Below, piece after piece: positions 8,485 through 16,688 of a stretch of DNA of 34,561 nt. The notes beneath the pieces are model-generated. The model saw only the letters and a list, made by a program, of their open reading frames with translations, was not told the origin of the DNA and did no database searches. The position numbers and the translations under genes were made by a program. The DNA comes from Gammaproteobacteria bacterium (GTDB lineage: Bacteria; Pseudomonadota; Gammaproteobacteria; UBA5861). Numbering within the stretch: position 1 is the first letter of the stretch; each line of letters begins with the position of its first letter. The DNA is taken from assembly GCA_022360445.1 (NCBI GenBank), contig JAKSCV010000027.1, forward strand, positions 1-34,561. The letters run 5' to 3'.

Positions 8485-8931
8485 ATGAAAAATGAACAAC
8501 ACGCCACCGATCAAGTGGTGGCAGCACTGCTCCCCCGGGATAAATGCGCTGCGGCTCATGGTATTGAGTTGGTGACCGTGCGCCCAGGCTATGCGGAAGC
8601 AACCATGCAGGTGCGCGAGGATATGCTGAATTCCTACGGCACGTGCCACGGGGGTATGATTCTAACACTGGCGGATACGGCATTTGCCTATTCCAGCTTA
8701 AGCCGCAATCAGCAAACGGTTGCGCAGGATCTTTCGATTAATTTTATTCGGCCTGGACAGGCCGGAGATACTTTAACAGCCATCGCTGAAGAACGGACTT
8801 TGGGTGGGCGTACTGGGGTGTATGACATCACCGTGACAGATTCCGTTGGGAAAACGGTAGCCCTGCTCCGTGGCAAATCGTTCCGAATTGGTGGCGAAAT
8901 TGTAACAACAGAGGAGAATGAACATGACTGA
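8485..8931 (+). CDS. paaI: PaaI-type hydroxyphenylacetyl-CoA thioesterase
   Basis: This 148-residue single hot-dog-fold thioesterase matches PaaI along its length. The signature NSYGTCHGGMILTLADTAFAY (49-69) holds the HGG loop and the catalytic Asp64; NFIRPGQAGDTL and the C-terminal RGKSFRIGG segment are also typical. PaaI hydrolyses phenylacetyl-CoA derivatives such as hydroxyphenylacetyl-CoA and rescues CoA from dead-end products. The start is ATG at 8485 with only a weak ribosome-binding site, so translation probably depends on that of paaG, which ends 4 nt before. It overlaps paaJ by 8 nt. Confidence 0.92.
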   Translation: MKNEQHATDQVVAALLPRDKCAAAHGIELVTVRPGYAEATMQVREDMLNSYGTCHGGMILTLADTAFAYSSLSRNQQTVAQDLSINFIRPGQAGDTLTAIAEERTLGGRTGVYDITVTDSVGKTVALLRGKSFRIGGEIVTTEENEHD

Positions 8932-10129
8932 AGCATTGATTTGTGATGGTGTGCGTACGCCGATCGGGCGCTATGGCGGTAGCTTGTCCAAAGTGCGGAC
9001 CGATGACCTGGCAGCGTTGCCATTGAAAGCGCTGGTTGAGCGTAATTCATCAGTTGATTGGGCGGCTTTGGATGATGTGATCTACGGTTGTGCCAATCAG
9101 GCAGGAGAAGATAACCGCAATGTTGCTCGTATGGCGACCTTACTTGGTGGGTTGCCGATTGACGTGCCAGGCGCCACGATCAACCGTTTGTGTGGTTCCG
9201 GAATGGACGCCGTAAACGTGTTGGCACGTGGGGTCAAGTCTGGCGAAATTGAGTTTGGGGTTGCCGGAGGAGTGGAGTCTATGTCCCGTGCACCGTTCGT
9301 AATCCCCAAAGGCGACTCGCCCTTTAGCCGCAATATGGCAATTTACGATACCACCATCGGCTGGCGTTTTGTCAATAAGTTGATCAAAGAACAATACGGT
9401 ATTGATTCGATGCCCGAGACGGCTGAAAACGTGGCTGAGCAATATGGTGTCAGCCGGGCGGACCAGGACATCATGGCATGCCAAAGCCAGATGAAGGCCG
9501 TTGCGGCCCAGCAAAACGGTGTGTTGGCAGAGGAAATTATTCCCGTTACCTTGCCACAACGCAAAGGTGATCCGATTCTGGTGGATAAAGATGAGCACCC
9601 ACGCGGTTCCACTACACTAGAAGGCTTGGCCAAGCTTGGTACGCCTTTTCGCCAGGGTGGTACGGTCACAGCGGGGAATGCTTCGGGCGTGAACGACGGC
9701 GCATGTGCTTTGATTGTCGCCACCGAGGCGGCGACTAAGACGCATGGCCTAACCCCTAAAGCGCGAGTAGTGGCGACCGCTGTATCAGGTCTTGAGCCTC
9801 GCATTATGGGTATGGGTCCTGTGCCAGCCACACAAAAAGTGCTGAAAAAAGCGGGTTTATCAATTAACCAGATGGATGTCATTGAGCTGAATGAAGCCTT
9901 TGCTGCACAAGGCTTGGCTGTATTGAGAGAACTGGGTGTTGCTGATGATGATGAGCGGGTTAATCCGAACGGCGGAGCCATTGCACTGGGCCATCCCCTG
10001 GGGATGAGTGGAGCACGCCTAGTGATGACAGCAGCTTACCAGCTTCAACGCACCGGTGGGCGCTATGCATTGTGCACGATGTGCATCGGCGTCGGCCAAG
10101 GTATCGCAATGGTGATCGAGCGGGTGTAG
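8924..10129 (+). CDS. paaJ: PaaJ/PcaF-type 3-oxoadipyl-CoA thiolase
   Basis: This 401-residue thiolase has the catalytic Cys90 (INRLCGSGMDA), His357 (GGAIALGHPLGMSGA) and Cys387 (CTMCIGVGQG). Opening segments LICDGVRTPIGRYGG and CANQAGEDNRNVARMATL are those of the PaaJ/PcaF group, which thiolyses 3-oxoadipyl-CoA and, in phenylacetate degradation, 3-oxo-5,6-dehydrosuberyl-CoA. Neighbours paaG and paaI favour paaJ over pcaF. The frame also has an ATG at 8918, but GAGGAG (8911-8916) sits 7 nt before the ATG at 8924, which also starts with the family's usual MTEA. The stop codon ends exactly one base before the end of tcdA on the other strand. Confidence 0.94.
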   Translation: MTEALICDGVRTPIGRYGGSLSKVRTDDLAALPLKALVERNSSVDWAALDDVIYGCANQAGEDNRNVARMATLLGGLPIDVPGATINRLCGSGMDAVNVLARGVKSGEIEFGVAGGVESMSRAPFVIPKGDSPFSRNMAIYDTTIGWRFVNKLIKEQYGIDSMPETAENVAEQYGVSRADQDIMACQSQMKAVAAQQNGVLAEEIIPVTLPQRKGDPILVDKDEHPRGSTTLEGLAKLGTPFRQGGTVTAGNASGVNDGACALIVATEAATKTHGLTPKARVVATAVSGLEPRIMGMGPVPATQKVLKKAGLSINQMDVIELNEAFAAQGLAVLRELGVADDDERVNPNGGAIALGHPLGMSGARLVMTAAYQLQRTGGRYALCTMCIGVGQGIAMVIERV

Positions 10130-10942
10130 TTAGGTGGCTTGTTCAGCCAGTTTTTTCAGTACGTGCGCGGCGGCGATAAAGCCGAAGTTGGCGGTGACGC
10201 AAACTGCGGAACCGAAGCCGCCAGCGCAATTCAAACCATTGGCTGCTGCACCTTCTGGGCGCTGATAGCTGGCCTGCCCGTTAGCCACAGGGTAGCACAG
10301 TTGTTCATCGGAGTAGACGGCGGGAACATCAAACCGCCGTTTGAGATTCTTGGGAAATCCGTAAGTTTGTCGCAGTAGTTTGCGGGTTTTGGCTAAGAGG
10401 GGGTCTCGGTTTGTTCGGCTGAGGTCTGCCACCTGGATTCGGGTTGGATCAATCTGTCCCCCGGCGCCACCGATGGTAATGAGCTTGCGCTTATGGCGGC
10501 GGCAATAGTGAATGAGTGCCGCTTTGGTGCGGAAGTTGTCGATGCAGTCGATCACCCAGTCGTAATCCTGAGCACCAATAAAGTGCTCCAGATTATCCAG
10601 CTCCAGAAAGTCTTCTATTTCCTGTACTTGGCAAAGTGGGTTAATGGCCCAGATGCGCTCGGCCATGGCGCGGGTTTTAGCTTTGCCAAATGCACCGTCC
10701 AGCGCATGGATTTGCCGGTTGACGTTGGATTCGCAGACATTGTCCAGGTCGATCAAGGTCAGTTTTCCAACGGCGCTGCGGGCCAGAGCTTCCACGGCCC
10801 AGGAGCCCACGCCACCAATACCGATAATACCCACATGGGCTTGTTGAAAGCGCTGTAATGCTTGTGCACCGTATAGGCGCTCAACACCGCCAAACCGTCG
10901 TGAATAATCAAAGGCTGTCGGTGTTGAGTTTTCGGAGTGCAT
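10130..10942 (-). CDS. tcdA: tRNA threonylcarbamoyladenosine dehydratase (TcdA/CsdL, E1-like)
   Basis: This 270-residue protein of the ThiF/MoeB/E1 superfamily uses ATP to cyclise t6A to ct6A at position 37 of tRNAs that read ANN codons. The start SRRFGGVERLYG is typical of TcdA, followed by the nucleotide-binding GIIGIGGVGSWAVEALARS (38-56), the LIDLDNVCESNVNRQ segment, DCIDNF and the later TIGGAGGQIDPTR. The length matches E. coli TcdA. It lies 17 bp downstream of the carboxyltransferase gene on the same strand and probably shares its transcript; no strong ribosome-binding site is visible. Its TAA stop directly abuts the TAG of paaJ, with no bases between the converging genes. Confidence 0.93.
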   Translation of the reverse strand: MHSENSTPTAFDYSRRFGGVERLYGAQALQRFQQAHVGIIGIGGVGSWAVEALARSAVGKLTLIDLDNVCESNVNRQIHALDGAFGKAKTRAMAERIWAINPLCQVQEIEDFLELDNLEHFIGAQDYDWVIDCIDNFRTKAALIHYCRRHKRKLITIGGAGGQIDPTRIQVADLSRTNRDPLLAKTRKLLRQTYGFPKNLKRRFDVPAVYSDEQLCYPVANGQASYQRPEGAAANGLNCAGGFGSAVCVTANFGFIAAAHVLKKLAEQAT

Positions 10943-10959
10943 GGTCGGGTGTGTGGGGG

Positions 10960-12504
10960 TTAAATAGGGGTAATGCCCCGCCGTTTAAATCCGAGGTGAT
11001 TCCGTCTTTTCTTAGCCATTTGAAGAGCGTTGATCAGAACCTTCCGGGTCTCGCTCGGGTCAATCACATCATCCACAAAGCCGGCTTCTGCAGAGCCAAG
11101 AATGCCGGTTTTGGATTTGAATTCTGCAACCAGTTCTTCCCGGCGCTGTTGCCCTGCTTCGTCGTCACTTAAGGATTTTCCGAAAAGGACATTGACGGCG
11201 TCATCGGGTGAAACGGCGCTGAATGTTGCGGTTGGCCAGGCAACGATTAGGTTAGGCTTCATCCCCAGGCTGTTCATGCCGTAGTGGGCGAGGCCGTAGG
11301 ACTTTCTGACCATCACTGCCAGGCGAGGAACGGTGGCGTGCTCAATTTCGTAGATCAGCCGGGTTGACCATCGGATGATACCGGCTTCTTCGGATTGAGG
11401 GCTGGGGTAGAAACCCGGGACATCGTGCATGAAAACCAAGGCAAGGCCGAAAGCATCGCAAAAGTTGATGAAGCGGGAGATTTTCATACAGGCTTTGGTG
11501 TCGACTGTGCCTGCCATCCACTCTGGTTGGTTGGCGATGATGCCGACTGCGCGCCCGTTCAGATGTGCCATGCAGGTGATGATGTTGGGCGCGTATTCGG
11601 GCTGCATTTCGAAATATTTGCCATCGTCGACGATGGCCTCGATCAGCTCCAGCATGTCGTAGGCAAAGTTATGGTCTGTCGGTACGATCTCGTCGAGATC
11701 TTCGATGCGACGGTCAGCTGGGTCTTGTGTGGGCCACACGGGTGGATCTTCGTGACAATTGCTGGGTAGGTAGCTGAGAAACTCTTTGATTTTTTCGATG
11801 CACTCGGCATCGTCTTTGACACGTAAATCAGCCATGCCACTTTTTTTGATGTGCTTATCGACGCCACCCAGGTCTTCCACGGTGGTGTCGATTCCCATTT
11901 TGGTTTTTAAAAGCTGGGGGCCGGCGATCATCATAGCGCCTTTTTCTGTCATGGGGACAAAATCGGCCACTGCTGAGAGGTTGGCGTGTCCGCCGATGCA
12001 CAAGCCCATGATGGCCGTGACAATGGGAACATAGCCGGAGAGAGCGACAAAATCAGAAAACTGGGGGTTATCGTAAGCACCGTCTGAGGCGACTTCTTCT
12101 TCCAGGCGGGCGCCGGTGCCTTCGTTCAGAATCACCAGGGGAAAGCCCTGTTCGAGAAGAAAACGTTTGAGGCGGGTGAATTTCCACTCGGCGGTTTTTC
12201 CCATCGAGCCACCACGAAATTGCATGTCGTAGGCGGCAACGCCGACCATGCGGCCATTGACCTGGCCGTAACCGACAACAATGTTATCCCGTGGGGTTTC
12301 ACCGGGTTTGGTTTCACGCGCGGTTTTACATTCACGCGCAAGTGGGGCGATTTCGACAAACGTCCCTTTATCCATGAGCAATTCAACCCGTTCCATCGCG
12401 GAGAGCAAACCTTTCGCATGTCGTTTGCTGTAGTCGAGATGATCAAGGGTTTGTTTTTTTTCTTGGAAGGGCTGGAGCACTTCCTCCATCGGAATTTCTT
12501 TCAT
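10960..12504 (-). CDS. Acyl-CoA carboxylase beta (carboxyltransferase) subunit
   Basis: This 514-residue protein has the two crotonase-like halves of the biotin-dependent carboxyltransferase fold. The N-terminal half includes RVELLMDKGTF, QFRGGSMG and MGLCIGGHANLSA; the C-terminal half includes NGRAVGIIANQPEWMAGT, FINFCDAF, HDVPGFYPSPQSEEAGIIR and ATVPRLAVMVRKSYG. Size and motifs fit the beta subunit of propionyl-CoA, methylcrotonyl-CoA or related acyl-CoA carboxylases, which transfer carboxylate from carboxybiotin to an acyl-CoA. The acyl-CoA used cannot be read from the sequence. No biotin carboxylase or biotin-carrier gene is nearby, so the partner must be elsewhere or this subunit may work differently. 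It lies 26 bp after the ferredoxin gene. An alternative ATG at 12489 is possible, but GAGAGG before 12504 supports the longer form. Confidence 0.9.
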   Translation of the reverse strand: MKEIPMEEVLQPFQEKKQTLDHLDYSKRHAKGLLSAMERVELLMDKGTFVEIAPLARECKTARETKPGETPRDNIVVGYGQVNGRMVGVAAYDMQFRGGSMGKTAEWKFTRLKRFLLEQGFPLVILNEGTGARLEEEVASDGAYDNPQFSDFVALSGYVPIVTAIMGLCIGGHANLSAVADFVPMTEKGAMMIAGPQLLKTKMGIDTTVEDLGGVDKHIKKSGMADLRVKDDAECIEKIKEFLSYLPSNCHEDPPVWPTQDPADRRIEDLDEIVPTDHNFAYDMLELIEAIVDDGKYFEMQPEYAPNIITCMAHLNGRAVGIIANQPEWMAGTVDTKACMKISRFINFCDAFGLALVFMHDVPGFYPSPQSEEAGIIRWSTRLIYEIEHATVPRLAVMVRKSYGLAHYGMNSLGMKPNLIVAWPTATFSAVSPDDAVNVLFGKSLSDDEAGQQRREELVAEFKSKTGILGSAEAGFVDDVIDPSETRKVLINALQMAKKRRNHLGFKRRGITPI

Positions 12505-12530
12505 GAGGCCTCTCAGATGCTTAGGTGAAT

Positions 12531-12848
12531 CTATTCAATGACGGGTGTCAGGTGTACGACAATCCCTTCTAAATCTTCGGTCAGCGGAATCTGGCAGCTG
12601 AGTCGTGAGGTGTTGGTGAGGTCCGAAGCCGTGTCCAGCAGATCTTCTTCTTCTTCACTTGGTGGGTAGAGTTTATCGTACCAGGTTTCATCCACGACGA
12701 TATGGCATGTGGCACAGGCCAGTGAGCCTTGGCAGGCCGCGGTCATGGCTAAGCCTTGTTCCTTGGCAGCTTCCATGATTGTTAGACCGCTTTTGGCATC
12801 GACCGTGATGTTTTCATCATCAACAGTAACAAATGTGATGGTTGGCAT
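12531..12848 (-). CDS. [2Fe-2S] ferredoxin (adrenodoxin/Isc Fdx type)
   Basis: This 105-residue ferredoxin binds one [2Fe-2S] cluster with Cys39, Cys45, Cys48 and Cys85, a C-X5-C-X2-C spacing typical of the adrenodoxin-like, P450- or Isc-associated group (ACQGSLACATCH). Acidic residues at 64-69 (EEEEDLL region) match the partner-binding surface of that group. The frame extends upstream to 12905 but the ATG at 12848 is preferred: GGGAG lies 8 nt before it, and the protein then begins directly with the beta strand MPTITFVTVDD. It is 74 bp downstream of the ferredoxin reductase gene, and the pair probably passes electrons to an oxygenase or other redox enzyme not encoded here. Confidence 0.92.
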   Translation of the reverse strand: MPTITFVTVDDENITVDAKSGLTIMEAAKEQGLAMTAACQGSLACATCHIVVDETWYDKLYPPSEEEEDLLDTASDLTNTSRLSCQIPLTEDLEGIVVHLTPVIE

Positions 12849-12922
12849 GTACTCCTCTCCCTTGTTAATTTTACGAAAACGCACAGTAATCCGAAATTGT
12901 AGCAATATCCGAGTGCCAGTGA

Positions 12923-13954
12923 CTATGCCTCTATCGGCGGAAGTCCCAGGCTGGTTGAGTGTTGGAAGTGCAGGGCTTTATCGGGGTGGACGACAGTGTA
13001 GGCGGCATGGGCGGCATGGGCGGCTTCGGCAAAGCCAGTCAGGATGAGTTTGAGTTTATTGGGGTAATGAGCAATATCGCCCACTGCAAAAATGCCCTCA
13101 ACATTAGTGGCGCAGGTGGTGGGCTCCACGTTGATCTGTGCGTTTTCAATGGAGAGCCCCCATTGGGCAATGGGTCCCAGTCGCGCACTGAGCCCGAAAA
13201 AGGACAGTAATGCATCGGCTTCAATTCGCTTCACTTGTTTTTCTTGATCAAAACTGATGACGTTGACAGCCTTCAGGCCAGATGCATCGCCTTCTAACGA
13301 TTCGAGCTGGTAGGGAATCAGCAGCTCGACCTTACCGGCTTCAGCGAGGGATTTCATTTGTGCGACATTTTCGGGTATGGCTCGGAATCTTTCCCGGCGA
13401 TGAACCACGTAAATTTTTTCAGCAAGATCGGCCAGTGAGATTGCCCAGTCAACGGCAGAGTCGCCGCCCCCGGCAATCACCAATCGTTTGCCTTTGAAAG
13501 GTTCGCGTTTGGTTACGGAGTAGTAGACACCTTTGCCTTCGTAGTCTTCGATGTTTTTCAATGCCGGCTTGTTAGGGCCAAATGCGCCCGCCCCGGCTGC
13601 AATGATAATCGCCTTAGCCTGCACTTGAGCGCCGCGTGAGCTGGTGATGAGCCAGCCGTTTTTATTTTTCGTGACTTCATTGACTTGTTGGCCTAAGTGA
13701 AAGATCGGTTTAAAGGGGGCGATTTGTTTTTGGAGTTGCGTGATTAGGTCGATCGCATTCACTTCAGGCAGAGCAGGAATGTCGTAAATTGGTTTTTCAG
13801 GATAGAGGGCCGTGCATTGTCCACCAATGTCGTGCAGGGTATCAAACACTTGGCATGTCAGTTTGAGCATGCCGAGTTGGAACACAGTGAAAAGGCCCAC
13901 AGGGCCTGCGCCAATGATGACAACGTCGGTTGCTTTCTGGGTGTTTTTTTTCAT
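12923..13954 (-). CDS. Thioredoxin-reductase-like ferredoxin--NADP+ reductase
   Basis: This 343-residue flavoprotein has the FAD-binding VVIIGAGPVG (11-20), the GGQCTALYPEKPIYDIPA segment, a second nucleotide-binding site RLVIAGGGDSAVDWA (near 155-170) followed by HRRERFRA that fits NADPH binding, and the FAVGD FAD site near the end. It lacks the CxxC pair of true thioredoxin reductase. This is the pattern of the YumC-type ferredoxin-NADP+ reductases found in Bacillus and in many proteobacteria. The adjacent ferredoxin gene downstream supports the call. Its direction of electron flow is inferred. Upstream is a MITE-like element that separates it from the MFS gene on the same strand, so its promoter may lie in or near that element. 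Confidence 0.9.
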   Translation of the reverse strand: MKKNTQKATDVVIIGAGPVGLFTVFQLGMLKLTCQVFDTLHDIGGQCTALYPEKPIYDIPALPEVNAIDLITQLQKQIAPFKPIFHLGQQVNEVTKNKNGWLITSSRGAQVQAKAIIIAAGAGAFGPNKPALKNIEDYEGKGVYYSVTKREPFKGKRLVIAGGGDSAVDWAISLADLAEKIYVVHRRERFRAIPENVAQMKSLAEAGKVELLIPYQLESLEGDASGLKAVNVISFDQEKQVKRIEADALLSFFGLSARLGPIAQWGLSIENAQINVEPTTCATNVEGIFAVGDIAHYPNKLKLILTGFAEAAHAAHAAYTVVHPDKALHFQHSTSLGLPPIEA

Positions 13955-13969
13955 GGGTGCTTACCTTTT

Positions 13970-14117
13970 CTAGCAGGCTGTGGATTTTCTATCTGTGTTG
14001 TCCTAATGGCGTTAAAATCAGGCTCAAAATGCTCATTTATGACACATAGACTGCGCTTTTTCGCCTGATTTTGCCTTGTTATGCCTGCCTCGATAACGAA
14101 AATCCACAGCCTGCTAG
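13970..14117. mobile_element. Second MITE-like element with perfect 20-bp terminal inverted repeats
   Basis: CTAGCAGGCTGTGGATTTTC (13970-13989) is exactly repeated in inverted form at 14098-14117. Inside, AAAATCAGGC (14014-14023) pairs with GCCTGATTTT (14063-14072), and GTTAT/ATAAC (14078-14082, 14093-14097) forms a smaller stem, so the 148-bp unit could fold into nested hairpins. It encodes nothing credible. TA at both ends (13971-13972 and 14115-14116) fits TA target duplication. Its ends differ in sequence from those of the element at 4791-5063. It lies between two genes on the minus strand and may end the MFS transcript or carry the promoter of the next gene. Confidence 0.62.
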
Positions 14118-15379
14118 CCAATATTTTCTGTGTTTTTATCACCTTTTGGTATTGGAATGGAAGAAACCAAAAGGGTTCCGGCCAGCATGATTGCCGCATA
14201 AGCGTAGAAAACTTCTTGATACCCGCCAAACACGTCAGCGCTGTAACCGGCTACCACAGCCCCGATTGAACCAAGAATGGTACTGATCAGAATTCGATAA
14301 GATAAAAGTGTGGCGGTATTCGCTGAGCCGTAAAAATTGGCCAACAGGGTTGTGGATGCGACTAAACCTAAGCCAAATCCCAGTCCGAAGATGATGGCCG
14401 CGAGATAAAGCATAAAAGGGTTGGTGGCAAAATTGAGTAATAACGTGCCCAGGCACTCGCCCCCTAAGCCTATTGCAAACAGCAGTTTGGGTTCAAAAGC
14501 AAAGTCTCCTAACAGGCCGGAAATAAAGCGGCCGGATGTGGTTAAAATGCCTTGCAGGCCCAGTGCGCTAGCTGCTAGGACGGCGGTCATACCCATATCT
14601 TTGGCATGCAGAACAAGCTGGCTATTCACTGTCATATAGCCGGTCACGGCGATGGCGCCTGAGATCAGCACAACCCAGTAAGCGTAGTCGGCAAAGGCTT
14701 CTTTAACGGTCCAGTTTTTATCTGTTTTGTAGACTTTTCCGGGCTTTTGACTGGACGAGGTGGCTTGGTGTTGGACATCAGTTGATGGAGTGCCGTCCAT
14801 CGTTTGGCCAATGTCAGCAGGGTAATTGCGTACAAAAGTCCATGAAATCAGTGAGGCAATTAGACATGCGCCACCAACAAAAAGCCATACGGGGCGCCAA
14901 TCTCCGAGTACTTCGATCAGCAATGAGAAAGTGGGGGCGCCGACAACGCCTCCCAGCCCACCAGCGGCCATAAAAATGCCCAGAGCAAGTGAACGTCTAG
15001 CATTAAACCATTGGGTTACGAGTTGGGTTCCAGGGAGGACGGACTGCATGGTCATACCACAAGCCAACAGGATTGCAACTGCGTAGTAAACGGCGAGCGA
15101 ATGGAATTTGTAGAGGATGAGGGCGCCAATGGCGCTGACAAAGCCGCCTAAAATAATTGTAATGCGTGGGCTGAACTTTTTCATGGCTATGGTCACCACC
15201 GGGCCTGCAAAACCGATCACTAAGGATAAAATAGCAAAACCTGTTGTCGCCTGAGCTCTTGTCCAGCCGAGATCTTCGATCATGGCGGGCATCATGACAC
15301 TGAGACCATAAAACACCGCGCCGGTAGTGATCATGTAAATCGTTCCGATAGACGTAAGTAAAATCCAGCCGTAGTACAT
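14114..15379 (-). CDS. MFS transporter (oxalate/formate- or monocarboxylate-type)
   Basis: This 421-residue protein has twelve predicted membrane helices in two groups of six, with a hydrophilic loop near 195-225 rich in Ser, Gln and Lys. The N-terminus MYYGWILLTSIGTIYM, the motif WTRAQATTGFAI and WFNARRSLALGIFMAAGGLGG are typical of the oxalate:formate antiporter and monocarboxylate transporter branch of the major facilitator superfamily. A small organic acid is therefore a likely substrate, but which one is not known. Neighbouring CoA-ester enzymes are compatible with carboxylate uptake. Its TAG stop codon is made by the terminal bases of the inverted-repeat element that follows it, so the C-terminus may have been changed by that insertion. 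The start has only a weak ribosome-binding site. Confidence 0.87.
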   Translation of the reverse strand: MYYGWILLTSIGTIYMITTGAVFYGLSVMMPAMIEDLGWTRAQATTGFAILSLVIGFAGPVVTIAMKKFSPRITIILGGFVSAIGALILYKFHSLAVYYAVAILLACGMTMQSVLPGTQLVTQWFNARRSLALGIFMAAGGLGGVVGAPTFSLLIEVLGDWRPVWLFVGGACLIASLISWTFVRNYPADIGQTMDGTPSTDVQHQATSSSQKPGKVYKTDKNWTVKEAFADYAYWVVLISGAIAVTGYMTVNSQLVLHAKDMGMTAVLAASALGLQGILTTSGRFISGLLGDFAFEPKLLFAIGLGGECLGTLLLNFATNPFMLYLAAIIFGLGFGLGLVASTTLLANFYGSANTATLLSYRILISTILGSIGAVVAGYSADVFGGYQEVFYAYAAIMLAGTLLVSSIPIPKGDKNTENIG

Positions 15380-15659
15380 TCAATTTCCAGAGAAGGTGTG
15401 ATGTTGAGAGGTCATCGTCTGCTCTTGTGCTTTGGGCCAACGTTGCGACGACAACCTAAGAGACGCCCTCAGGTACCAGGTAAGCGGGAAAATCACATTC
15501 AGCAGCAATATTAAAGAAGGCTATTGTAAATGATTGAACCATTTGATTCTACAACGTGTGATATTGTGTCTGGGCTAGGCGTGGGAGCGTCGTGCGTGGT
15601 TGCCAGATATGGCAGAATGGAGGGATCTGAGTCACTGATCCTTTGGAGTAAAACCTTCG
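15380..15659. other. Divergent intergenic region between the MFS gene and pyrD
   Basis: No gene is seen. A weak sigma-70-like pair for pyrD is TTGAAC (15534-15539) and TGTGAT (15557-15562), 17 bp apart. Closer to pyrD are TGCCA-GATA-TGGCA (near 15602-15615) and GGATC...GATCC around TGAGTCACT (near 15623-15641), small imperfect repeats just before the ribosome-binding site GGAG. They could affect pyrD expression, but nothing in the sequence proves this. Confidence 0.25.
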
Positions 15660-16688
15660 ATGTATGCCTTTGTCCGCCCTTTATTGTTTAATTTTGCCCC
15701 GGAAACGGCCCATGATCTGGCATTGAGGGCTATTCGGCTCGGCCTGCGAGGGCCTTTTAAACAAGCGATGCAGTGCAAACGGGTTGAAGCGCCTTGTCAG
15801 GTCATGGGTCTGAGGTTTCCCAATCGTGTGGGTTTGGCAGCGGGTCTGGACAAGAACGGTGATGCCATCAATGGTCTGGCCGCTTTAGGCTTTGGCTTTC
15901 TTGAAATCGGCACGGTAACTCCCAGACCTCAACCGGGAAATCCGCAGCCCAGGCTGTTTCGGCTGCCGGAAAAACAAGCGCTGATCAACCGAATGGGGTT
16001 TAATAACAAAGGTGTTGATCATCTGGTGACACAAGTCCGACAAGCCAAATTTTCAGGTATTCTAGGTATCAATATTGGTAAAAATTTTGATACCCCGGTA
16101 GACAAGGCTGTTGATGATTATCTCGCCTGCCTCCGCAAAGTGTACCCTTATGCCAGTTATGTCACGGTGAATATTTCATCGCCGAATACCAAAGGGTTGC
16201 GGGATCTGCAACAGGGGGAGCAGCTGACGGCGTTATTTTCGGCCCTTAAGCATGAACAGACTGTTTTGCAGGCGCAAAGCGGCCGTTTTGTACCATTGGT
16301 GGTTAAAATCGCACCAGATTTGACTGAAGAAGGGGTTGCCAGTATTGCAGTAGCGATATTGGAGCATGGTATTGATGGTGTGATTGCTACCAATACGACA
16401 ATTTCCAGAGAGGGTCTGGAACAGATCCCTACGGCGAGCGAAACGGGTGGTCTGAGTGGACAACCGCTCACAGAAAAAGCCACCCAAGTGGTCCGTCAGT
16501 TAGCCTCCCAACTGCATGGAGACGTACCCATTATTGCCTCTGGTGGCGTTATGACGCCGGCGGATGCCCAGAATAAACTGGATGCCGGTGCAAGCCTGGT
16601 CCAAATCTATACCGGTTTCATTTACCAGGGCCCTTCCTTGGTGCATCAAATTGCACGGGCTCTGTCAAGCAACCACAAGGAAACGTAG
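15660..16688 (+). CDS. pyrD: Dihydroorotate dehydrogenase, quinone-dependent (class 2)
   Basis: This 342-residue flavoprotein oxidises dihydroorotate to orotate in pyrimidine synthesis and passes electrons to the quinone pool. The N-terminal helices (1-40) that attach class 2 enzymes to the membrane are present. FMN and substrate motifs are [14 protein letters not shown] (57-70), [11 protein letters not shown] (110-120), [14 protein letters not shown] (171-184) with the class 2 catalytic serine at about 174, [18 protein letters not shown] and ASGGVM. The size is that of the E. coli enzyme. GGAG lies about 12 nt before the ATG. Its stop codon overlaps the GTG start of the DHH gene by one base, so the two are probably co-translated. 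Confidence 0.96.
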   Translation: MYAFVRPLLFNFAPETAHDLALRAIRLGLRGPFKQAMQCKRVEAPCQVMGLRFPNRVGLAAGLDKNGDAINGLAALGFGFLEIGTVTPRPQPGNPQPRLFRLPEKQALINRMGFNNKGVDHLVTQVRQAKFSGILGINIGKNFDTPVDKAVDDYLACLRKVYPYASYVTVNISSPNTKGLRDLQQGEQLTALFSALKHEQTVLQAQSGRFVPLVVKIAPDLTEEGVASIAVAILEHGIDGVIATNTTISREGLEQIPTASETGGLSGQPLTEKATQVVRQLASQLHGDVPIIASGGVMTPADAQNKLDAGASLVQIYTGFIYQGPSLVHQIARALSSNHKET

